From: JALHRI01 sp044351685
GTDB taxonomy: Bacteria; Pseudomonadota; Alphaproteobacteria; Rickettsiales; UBA3002
DNA: 9,704 nucleotides
Direction of reading: 5' to 3'
NCBI GenBank assembly: GCA_044351685.1
Contig: JBILFK010000043.1
Location: 1-9,704, forward strand
The notes under the pieces are model-generated. The model made no database searches and had not been told where the DNA came from. It was given only the letters and a program-made list of their open reading frames with translations. The position numbers and the translations under genes are program-made. The first letter of the stretch is position 1. Each line of letters opens with the position of its first letter. This document shows positions 1 through 5,294 of the stretch, in pieces.

Positions 1-120
1 GTTGTGAAACACCACGCTTGCGGCCACCACGGGGCCTGCCCAGGGTCCGCGGCCTGCTTCATCGACCCCACACACAGGCGTGAGTGGTGAAGCGCGTTCG
101 TATTCAAAATGCGGAAGCAT
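1..120 (-). CDS. rnhB: Ribonuclease HII, N-terminal part (cut by left window edge)
   Basis: RNase HII cleaves the RNA strand of RNA-DNA hybrids and nicks 5' of single ribonucleotides misincorporated in DNA, starting their removal in the cytoplasm. Only the first 40 residues are present. They begin MLPHFEYERA and contain the family's N-terminal signature GVDEAGRGPWAGPVVAASVV at about residues 18-37, in which D20 and E21 are the expected metal-binding acidic residues. The remaining catalytic acids and the C-terminus lie beyond the left edge. The ATG (118-120 on the minus strand) shares one base with the TAA stop of the upstream transglycosylase (TAATG). No Shine-Dalgarno is visible before it, so translation is probably coupled to termination of the upstream gene. 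The signature is strong; only the missing 3' part is unknown. Confidence 0.93.
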   Translation of the reverse strand, partial: MLPHFEYERASPLTPVCGVDEAGRGPWAGPVVAASVVFHN

Positions 121-1679
121 TAGTTTGCAGAGGCCACCACTGGCCATTGCCCTTGCGCCAGCTCGGCCAGCAGCTCGGGGTTTTGACCAAGCATTTGCTG
201 ATAAATCACATAATGCGCTAACACCTGAATCACGTAGTTACGCGTTTCGGGATACGGAATCGATTCGACATACAGTAATGGATCCACCACATTTTTAGCG
301 GCTTTTTGCCATGCGGCGACAGAGCCCGGGCCAGCGTTGTAGGCTGCTAATGTATGGATCAGGCTACCCTTGATCATCGGCTTTTTCTGCAACATGCTGA
401 GATACGATGCACCAATGCGGATATTCATATCGGGCTGCATCATTCCCAGCGCATTAAAATCGGGGCTGTTAAACGCTAGCGAAGTTTTAAATGCATCGCT
501 TCCCATCACGGCATTTGCAGTGGTGGGCATCACCTGCATCATGCCACGCGCACCTGCTTCGCTGCCCGCATGGGCGCGGAAGGCGGATTCTTGGCGTGCC
601 ACGGCGAGCACTAGTGCTGGGTTAATATCGAGGCTGGCATTCACCACCGTACCGGGAACCGGGAAGGCGGCAAAAAGCTGTTCATCATGGCTGAGGCCCG
701 CCGTTTTACGCAGGCGAATTTGCAGATTTGCCAAACCCAGATCGCCAGCAAGTGCAAGCACAGCCGGGCGGGCTTCTTCGGGTAGTGCCATGTAAAACTG
801 CCGCAACTCGGCTTCGGCAAGGGTAGTGTTACCAATTAGGGTAAGCGCGCGTGCACGCAGGCTTGCAGCGGCATTGGCGATGCTATTCGGAACATACGGT
901 GCCGAAGCAATGACTGTTGGGGTTTCGCCTAAGCGAACGGTTGCCAGCATGCCATAGAATGTATGCGGAAAGCTGCGCCCCAGATGCAGCATGGCTTCGG
1001 CTTTTGGCATATTGCCTGCGCGTGCATAGCTGCGAAACGCCCAATAATAGCCAGCAGCGCGGTGCCAGTGATTGAGCTTGGCATTGCTGCCCACCGCTTC
1101 AAATTTCGGTGCGGCGTTGGCATAATCGGCTTTGCGCCATGCGGTTAGGCCTTGATACCACGTGGCAGGTGGGGATTTGCGCCCCAAATGTTCAGTTAAC
1201 CCATCGCCTTTGAGGCTGGCGGCGTGGTAGAGGCGTGCATCAATGTTGGCGCCTTTGCGTGCTGCAAGTTTGGCGATACGGTACGCCTGTGGGTGATCGC
1301 CGTAATTTTGCAGCCATTGCTGGAGCTCTGCGAGGTTGGGTTTGGATTCTTCGTGCAGATATATTTCTGCAAGGGCGTGGCCTATCAGAATGGGTTTTTC
1401 TACGTTCTGTAGCTCTGCGTTTGCCTGCGCAAATTCAGCCTGTGCAATATCGGCGAAGGCGGCGCGGTAATGCGCGGCATCGGCATCGCTGAGCTTGGGC
1501 GTTTCAATTTCTTTCGCTGCGTGCGCCTGCGGCGCTTGAGGGGTAGTAACAGTGTCAACAGGAGCACTTGCAGGCAGCATCGCACACACGAGCAGCACCG
1601 CGCCGAGCGCAAGTAGAATTCGCGTCTGCGTGCCGAGTTGCTGTAATCGCGTAAAGCGAATGCGTGTGAGCGTATTCAT
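120..1679 (-). CDS. Slt70-like soluble lytic murein transglycosylase
   Basis: Predicted to cleave the MurNAc-GlcNAc bond of peptidoglycan non-hydrolytically in the periplasm, forming 1,6-anhydro ends during wall turnover. The 519-residue product starts MNTLTRIRF and has a hydrophobic segment at about residues 21-37 (RILLALGAVLLVCAML) that can act as a signal peptide or anchor. A long alpha-helical region at about 55-350, resembling the Slt U-shaped superhelix, precedes the C-terminal SLT (GH23) domain. That domain shows ALVLAVARQESAF with catalytic Glu at about 364, then GARGMMQVMPTTA, LAAYNAGPGSVAAW and IPYPETRNYV, all canonical for family 1A. The frame is open to a TTG at 1724, but the ATG at 1679 is preferred because it puts the hydrophobic segment near the N-terminus. 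Its ribosome site (GGCGGC) is poor. A TATTAT element at 1694-1699 could be a -10 box, but no good -35 accompanies it. The stop overlaps the rnhB start by one base. Confidence 0.93.
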   Translation of the reverse strand: MNTLTRIRFTRLQQLGTQTRILLALGAVLLVCAMLPASAPVDTVTTPQAPQAHAAKEIETPKLSDADAAHYRAAFADIAQAEFAQANAELQNVEKPILIGHALAEIYLHEESKPNLAELQQWLQNYGDHPQAYRIAKLAARKGANIDARLYHAASLKGDGLTEHLGRKSPPATWYQGLTAWRKADYANAAPKFEAVGSNAKLNHWHRAAGYYWAFRSYARAGNMPKAEAMLHLGRSFPHTFYGMLATVRLGETPTVIASAPYVPNSIANAAASLRARALTLIGNTTLAEAELRQFYMALPEEARPAVLALAGDLGLANLQIRLRKTAGLSHDEQLFAAFPVPGTVVNASLDINPALVLAVARQESAFRAHAGSEAGARGMMQVMPTTANAVMGSDAFKTSLAFNSPDFNALGMMQPDMNIRIGASYLSMLQKKPMIKGSLIHTLAAYNAGPGSVAAWQKAAKNVVDPLLYVESIPYPETRNYVIQVLAHYVIYQQMLGQNPELLAELAQGQWPVVASAN

Positions 1680-1771
1680 TGTTGCGCCGCCATATAATAG
1701 AAAAACATGGTTTCTACAAGGCAAACCTAGCGGTTTTCTGCGATATCAGGAAGTTAACCCCTGTGTATAAT

Positions 1772-2611
1772 TCAGCTAAGCGTCTGAAGCGCAGATTTCA
1801 GCGCTAAAATGTCGTTCCAGCTCTCTTTTTTGGCCATCGGTTGCCGCAACAAGAAAGAAGGGTGGTACATGACATGGATTGGCAAGGGTTTTGAGAGATA
1901 TTGATTATGATATTCAAACGCTTGTCCGCGAATTTTGGTGATGCCGCGTGATTCATTCAGCAAGGCTTTGGTGGCCGTGCCACCCACCGCCACCAGAATT
2001 TTGGGGGCATTCAGCGCAATCATTTTTTCAACAAAAGGCTGGCAAATAGCAATTTCTTCCGGGGTGGGCTGACGATTGCCGGGGGGGCGCCAATACACGC
2101 AATTACTGATGAACAGGTTTTCGTTACGCGTTAGACCCGCGAAGCTTAGCATGGTATCAAGTAACTGACCGCTCATGCCACAAAACGGTACGCCCTGTTT
2201 GTCTTCTTCGGCGCCTGGGGCCTCGCCAATCAGCATAATGGGGCTATGCGCCACGCCATCGGAAATCACTGTTTGGAAGGCGGTTTTTTTCAGTGCACAG
2301 CCTTCAAACGCTTGAATGGCGAGTGTTAATTCGGCCAGTGTTTGCGCACCGTCTGCCAGCCTGCGCGCCTCGCTGATGGCTGCCGCCGCACTGGTGGGAA
2401 CCGCGATGCTTTCTGCAGGCGTGCTCAGCTGCGTGGTTTGTGACGGGGTTTGGGAAGTGAGAAGGCGAGCCGGTGGGGTTTCTGAGGTGAGTTCTTCTTG
2501 AAAGTGCCCATAGGCGATATCTTCGATGGTTTCATCGGCGCCCATCTCTAGCTGCCAGTGAAGCGCAGCAAGGATTTCCGGCCTTTCAATTGTGGATAAA
2601 GTTTTTTCCAT
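1772..2611 (-). CDS. Uracil-DNA glycosylase, family-4-like (alphaproteobacterial type)
   Basis: Removes uracil from DNA arising by cytosine deamination or dUTP incorporation, the first step of base excision repair. The 279-residue protein has an N-terminal extension of about 100 residues (residues 41-80 Ser/Thr/Pro/Ala-rich, probably disordered), then the UDG core. Motif A is GEAPGAEED at 129-137, followed by the WRPPGNR region at 174-180, VGGTATKALL at 209-218, and motif B HPSFLLRQP at 250-258. Thermophilic family-4 enzymes carry four Fe-S cysteines. Aligned by eye, only two positions are Cys here (C105 in CALKKT, C190 in AICQPF), while the others are F102 and W174. C144 and C171 are additional cysteines. 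The ATG at 2611 is chosen because the following text (ILAALHWQLEMGADE) matches the usual start of alphaproteobacterial homologues; the Shine-Dalgarno is poor. It lies 92 bases upstream of the transglycosylase and diverges from the small genes at 2684. Confidence 0.92.
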   Translation of the reverse strand: MEKTLSTIERPEILAALHWQLEMGADETIEDIAYGHFQEELTSETPPARLLTSQTPSQTTQLSTPAESIAVPTSAAAAISEARRLADGAQTLAELTLAIQAFEGCALKKTAFQTVISDGVAHSPIMLIGEAPGAEEDKQGVPFCGMSGQLLDTMLSFAGLTRNENLFISNCVYWRPPGNRQPTPEEIAICQPFVEKMIALNAPKILVAVGGTATKALLNESRGITKIRGQAFEYHNQYLSKPLPIHVMYHPSFLLRQPMAKKESWNDILALKSALQTLS

Positions 2612-2683
2612 TCGCTAACCAAAAATTAACTAATTTTATGCAATTATTCAGAAGAACAAGAACCTAGACAAAAGAGTAACGAT
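2612..2683. promoter_or_regulatory. Divergent intergenic region with an AT-rich perfect inverted repeat
   Basis: This 72-base region separates the glycosylase (minus) from the small gene pair (plus). It contains a perfect 7-base inverted repeat, AAAATTA (2622-2628) and TAATTTT (2631-2637), with a 2-base spacer. On the minus strand the right arm overlaps TAAAAT (2633-2638), a plausible -10 box for the glycosylase, with TTGTTC 15 bases upstream as a weak -35. I see no convincing plus-strand promoter. Operator function is inference; AT-rich palindromes also occur by chance. Confidence 0.3.
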
Positions 2684-2971
2684 ATGCCCGCACTAAATGA
2701 TTTTTATGCACCTGATATTGCCGCCAAAGCCGTTATCGAGCTGACCGGCGCAATGAAAATGGCGATGAACGACGAATATGCCCGCGCGTTACTTTCCGAC
2801 CCGCGTATGGTTTCCAACCGTGGTCACCTTGCTTCATGTGGGGTGAATATGCGCAAAGTGCGGCAGGCAAAAGATCTACTCGGCGTAGGAATTCCTACGA
2901 TGGTAGCAAAACAACGAGCAATCACGTTCCTTGATAAGCTCGATCGTGAACAGGAGGTACTACATGGCTAA
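2684..2971 (+). CDS. Small protein of unknown function, first gene of an overlapping pair
   Basis: I do not recognise this 95-residue protein. It has no signal peptide or membrane segment and is probably cytosolic. Residues 11-38 read as an amphipathic helix (DIAAKAVIELTGAMKM...). The middle (41-60) is basic with one cysteine (C52). Residues 55-88 (from NMRKVRQAKDLLGVG to FLDKLDRE) look helical, with a faint helix-turn-helix-like spacing that I would not rely on. Codon use looks like that of the neighbours. The ATG at 2684 follows a modest AAAGAG ribosome site (2671-2676). The 3' end overlaps the next gene by 8 bases (ATGGCTAA), which suggests the pair is co-translated. It lies divergent from the glycosylase gene and upstream of ETF-QO with no terminator between, so all three plus-strand genes may share a transcript. 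That it is a real gene is likely; its function is open. Confidence 0.72.
   Translation: MPALNDFYAPDIAAKAVIELTGAMKMAMNDEYARALLSDPRMVSNRGHLASCGVNMRKVRQAKDLLGVGIPTMVAKQRAITFLDKLDREQEVLHG
2952..2958 (+). promoter_or_regulatory. Strong ribosome binding site inside the first small gene
   Basis: AGGAGGT lies 5 bases before the ATG at 2964, within the coding sequence of the preceding gene. It is the best Shine-Dalgarno match I noticed in the window. It fixes the start of the second small gene at 2964 rather than at the in-frame ATG at 2931. Confidence 0.85.
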
Positions 2972-3149
2972 GCACGAATCACCAGTAGCTTTAATGGCTG
3001 CTTCTCAATTTTACCGCGTATTGCTGGAACGCACCTTCGAACGTGAAGGCATGCCAGAAGATGCGGTGCCGCTTACCACCATCATGCTGACTGGCGATAT
3101 GTTTGCCGGGCTACAGCGCGGGTTGCCTTCCGAAGCACACGACGCATAA
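2964..3149 (+). CDS. Small protein of unknown function, second gene of the overlapping pair
   Basis: This is a 61-residue product starting MAKHESPVALMAASQFYRVLLERTFEREG and ending LPSEAHDA. No family is recognised. The N-terminal half (residues 7-28) should form an amphipathic helix. The second half (36-51, PLTTIMLTGDMFAGLQ) is more hydrophobic but too short and polar to be a clear membrane span, and there are no cysteines. The frame is open upstream to an ATG at 2931, but AGGAGGT at 2952-2958 points to the ATG at 2964. The 8-base overlap with the preceding gene plus this strong ribosome site suggests the second protein is made at an equal or higher level than the first. The two-gene arrangement resembles a toxin-antitoxin pair only in layout; nothing in either sequence supports that. 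Confidence 0.75.
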   Translation: MAKHESPVALMAASQFYRVLLERTFEREGMPEDAVPLTTIMLTGDMFAGLQRGLPSEAHDA

Positions 3150-3222
3150 ATTAGCATTGCCAACCACGCTAACGCATTAATTTGCCTTTGTTTTTGCTGT
3201 GGTTTGGGGTAACCTCGACCCT

Positions 3223-4848
3223 ATGTCGGAATCTTACGAGGTCATGGAATGTGATGTACTGATTGTAGGCGCAGGGCCTGCCGGCCTTTCTGCCGCGATA
3301 CGCCTTATGCAGTGCGCTGCCGCTGCCAATGTTTCCCCCCCGAATGTGATTGTTGTTGAAAAAGGTTCAGAAGTTGGCGCGCATATTCTTTCAGGCTGTG
3401 TGCTGGACCCGGTATCGCTGAACCAGTTGATTCCCAATTGGCAGCAGCGCGGCGCGCCGCTCAAAACCCCCGTGACCAGTGATAGTTTTTCCCTGCTAAC
3501 CCCTAAAAAGCGCCTGCGCATGCCCACGCCGCCGCAAATGAAAAATCATGGTAATTACGTGGTTTCGCTGGCCAATGTCACGCGTTGGTTAAGCAAAGAA
3601 GCAGAAGCACTTGGAGTTCAAGTGTTTTCAGGCTTTCCTGCTGCCGAAGCGATTATTGAAGATGGTGCCGTGCACGGGGTGCGCACCGGCGCCTTTGGCA
3701 TTGGCAAAAATGGCGAGAAAAAGCATTCATATCAACCGCCTATGGAGCTTCGTGCACCTATCACCTTATTTGCTGAAGGCTGCCGTGGTTCGCTTTCGCA
3801 GCAGTTGATGCACACATTCTCCTTACGCGAAGGGGTGGATCCGCAAACCTACGGCATTGGCATTAAAGAGATCTGGCAGATTGACCCGGCGAAGCATCAG
3901 GCGGGCAAGGTGGAGCATTCGATTGGTTGGCCGCTCGACAATGCCACCTATGGCGGCTCGTTTTTATACCATTTAGAAGATAATCAGGTAGCCATTGGCT
4001 TTGTGGTAGGGCTGGATTATCAGAACCCTTACCTTGATCCCTTCAAAGAGTTCCAACGTTTCAAACATCACCCGCATATTGCGGCGCTACTTACCGGCGG
4101 CAAGAGAATTGCCTATGGTGCACGCGCCTTGAACGAGGGCGGGTATCAATCCATTCCCAAGCTTACCTTCCCTGGCGGTGCAATTATTGGCTGTAGCGCG
4201 GGTTTTATGAATGTGCCACGCATTAAAGGCACGCATACGGCCATGTATTCTGGCATGTTGGCGGCCGAAGCGGCCTTTGCCCAAATGCAAAACACCGGAA
4301 CGCTCGCCGATTACGAACCGAATTTGAAAAAATCATGGGTTGCGAAAGAGCTGTATGGCGTGCGCAATATTCGCCCGGCATTCCGCTTTGGCTTATGGGT
4401 TGGGCTTATTTATAGCGCGCTAGATACCTATCTTTTTCGTGGCAAAGCACCGTGGACATTGCGCCACCATGCGGATCATACGGCGCTTAAAAAAGCCAAA
4501 GATGCCACCCCCATTACCTATCCGCAGCCCGATGGGTTGCTGAGCTTTGACAGGCTTTCTTCGGTGTATTTATCGAATACCAACCACGAAGAAGACCAGC
4601 CCGCGCATTTAACACTGAAAGATGCCAGCGTGCCGATTGCCCATAATTTAGCGGTGTATGATGCACCTGAGCAGCGCTATTGCCCCGCCGGTGTTTACGA
4701 AATTGTAGGCGAAGAGGGGGCCAAGCGCCTGCAAATCAATGCTCAGAACTGCGTTCACTGCAAAACCTGCGATATCAAAGACCCAACCCAGAATATTGTG
4801 TGGGTTACGCCTGAGGGCGGTGGTGGGCCAAACTACGGGAATATGTGA
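3223..4848 (+). CDS. Electron transfer flavoprotein-ubiquinone oxidoreductase (ETF-QO)
   Basis: A membrane-associated FAD and 4Fe-4S enzyme that passes electrons from reduced electron transfer flavoprotein (fed by acyl-CoA and other dehydrogenases) to ubiquinone, linking fatty-acid and amino-acid oxidation to the respiratory chain. The 541-residue product has the N-terminal dinucleotide-binding motif DVLIVGAGPAGLSAAIRL at about 11-28, then GAHILSGCVLDPVSLNQL, the typical ETF-QO segment after the FAD fold. Near the C-terminus are the Fe-S ligands C487 (YCPAGVYE) and C510, C513, C516 (NCVHCKTC). It ends in the family-typical GGGGPNYGNM. Length and ligand pattern are complete. The frame opens at a GTG at 3199, but the ATG at 3223 gives the usual short lead (MSESYEVMECDV) and is preferred; another ATG at 3244 is possible. 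The etfAB partners are not in this window. A hairpin follows the stop by three bases. Confidence 0.96.
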   Translation: MSESYEVMECDVLIVGAGPAGLSAAIRLMQCAAAANVSPPNVIVVEKGSEVGAHILSGCVLDPVSLNQLIPNWQQRGAPLKTPVTSDSFSLLTPKKRLRMPTPPQMKNHGNYVVSLANVTRWLSKEAEALGVQVFSGFPAAEAIIEDGAVHGVRTGAFGIGKNGEKKHSYQPPMELRAPITLFAEGCRGSLSQQLMHTFSLREGVDPQTYGIGIKEIWQIDPAKHQAGKVEHSIGWPLDNATYGGSFLYHLEDNQVAIGFVVGLDYQNPYLDPFKEFQRFKHHPHIAALLTGGKRIAYGARALNEGGYQSIPKLTFPGGAIIGCSAGFMNVPRIKGTHTAMYSGMLAAEAAFAQMQNTGTLADYEPNLKKSWVAKELYGVRNIRPAFRFGLWVGLIYSALDTYLFRGKAPWTLRHHADHTALKKAKDATPITYPQPDGLLSFDRLSSVYLSNTNHEEDQPAHLTLKDASVPIAHNLAVYDAPEQRYCPAGVYEIVGEEGAKRLQINAQNCVHCKTCDIKDPTQNIVWVTPEGGGGPNYGNM

Positions 4849-4851
4849 TAT

Positions 4852-4892
4852 CGCCTTAAAGTCCTTCACTGCGTTCAGTGTACTTTAAGGCG
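4852..4892. repeat. Interrupted hairpin directly after the ETF-QO stop
   Basis: Perfect 11-base arms CGCCTTAAAGT (4852-4862) and ACTTTAAGGCG (4882-4892) enclose a second stem, CACTG (4867-4871) and CAGTG (4876-4880), around the loop CGTT. CCTT is bulged on one side and T on the other. No T-run follows on either strand, so it is not a classical intrinsic terminator by itself. It could stabilise the mRNA 3' end, assist termination with the next hairpin, or be a dispersed palindromic element. Confidence 0.7.
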
Positions 4893-4903
4893 GGCATAGT
4901 GAA

Positions 4904-4950
4904 CTGATTTCCTTGAAGCGGTTCCGCGGAAATCAGCAATTCTTTTTATT
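4904..4950 (+). terminator. Probable intrinsic terminator of the ETF-QO transcript
   Basis: Perfect 9-base arms CTGATTTCC (4904-4912) and GGAAATCAG (4928-4936) enclose a second stem GCGG (4918-4921) and CCGC (4924-4927) with a TT loop, and TTGAA bulged on the left. CAATTCTTTTTATT follows, giving the T-rich tail on the plus strand. It lies 56 bases after the ETF-QO stop. The layout (outer stem, one-sided bulge, inner stem) repeats that of the hairpin just upstream. Confidence 0.7.
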
Positions 4951-4984
4951 AGTATTATTCGAGGCCAGCAGGCCGAGTCGGAGC

Positions 4985-5182
4985 CTAACCGTAAATCTGC
5001 TTGTAAGGAATGGGGCGCTTGGTGTTCGCATCGACCACGATTTCACCGGTTTCATAGGCGGCGCCAATGAAATTGATGCGCTGTGCGCGGTTGATAATAC
5101 GCACCGGCTTCACGGTTTTGCCTTTATATTTGCGCAGTTCGGTGATTGCGCCACGCATTTCAGGGTTATTTTTCGAAGCCAT
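4985..5182 (-). CDS. Small basic protein of unknown function
   Basis: This 65-residue protein starts MASKNNPEMRGAITELRKYKG and ends in RPIPYKQIYG. It is clearly basic (about 13 Lys/Arg against 5 Asp/Glu) and has no cysteine, signal peptide or membrane segment. Residues 7-19 look helical and the rest reads as short beta strands (VKPVRIINR, NFIGAAYETGEIVVDA), suggesting a small SH3-like or nucleic-acid-binding fold; this is inference only. The ATG at 5182 is chosen over an in-frame ATG at 5257 because AAGGAT sits about 7 bases upstream, and because a promoter-like pair (5230-5257) lies in between. It is a single-gene unit, convergent with ETF-QO and divergent from the TPR gene. I have a vague impression of similar short hypothetical proteins in other alphaproteobacteria, but cannot name a family. 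Confidence 0.75.
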   Translation of the reverse strand: MASKNNPEMRGAITELRKYKGKTVKPVRIINRAQRINFIGAAYETGEIVVDANTKRPIPYKQIYG

Positions 5183-5226
5183 CGTAGTATCCTTGCCAAA
5201 AGTTTTATTTCCGCTATTGCGGGGCA

Positions 5227-5257
5227 GCATATATACCGAGTGGCGCCGTATATGCAA
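5227..5257 (-). promoter_or_regulatory. Promoter-like element with inverted repeat, divergent region
   Basis: Read on the minus strand, TTGCAT (5252-5257) and TATATA (5230-5235), 16 bases apart, form a sigma70-like pair leading to the small basic protein gene with a leader of about 40 bases. A perfect inverted repeat, GCATATA (5227-5233) and TATATGC (5249-5255), lies over these same boxes with arm centres 22 bp apart, about two helical turns. The promoter is plausible; regulator binding is inference. No clear plus-strand promoter for the TPR gene is visible. Confidence 0.4.
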
Positions 5258-5294
5258 GTATTTTTGTGTCGCACAGGAAAGTGATTGTTTTTCG

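Noticed and set aside
370..795. 141-residue plus-strand frame opposite the transglycosylase
   Set aside because: Shadow of the SLT-domain coding sequence; the opposite strand has clear catalytic motifs.
1723..1736. AAACC-TAGC-GGTTT hairpin between the glycosylase and transglycosylase genes
   Set aside because: Five-base stem without a T-run; likely chance.
2081..2087. Seven-base G run in the glycosylase gene (and a C run at 3335-3341 in ETF-QO, T run at 8824-8831 in the protease) as phase-variable tracts
   Set aside because: All frames are intact, the first encodes the conserved RPPGNR motif, and the genes are housekeeping rather than surface-variable; more likely only sequencing-error-prone spots.
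2684..3149. Calling the small gene pair a toxin-antitoxin system
   Set aside because: Only size and overlap fit; no toxin or antitoxin motif or clear DNA-binding domain is visible.
3199..3222. GTG start of ETF-QO at 3199
   Set aside because: The ATG at 3223 gives the usual short lead before the FAD-binding motif; the extra eight residues (MVWGNLDP) have no counterpart I recognise.
5067..5294. N-terminal extension of the TPR protein by 76 residues
   Set aside because: It would run antisense through the small basic protein gene and bury the signal peptide inside the protein; the ATG at 5295 starts the signal peptide.
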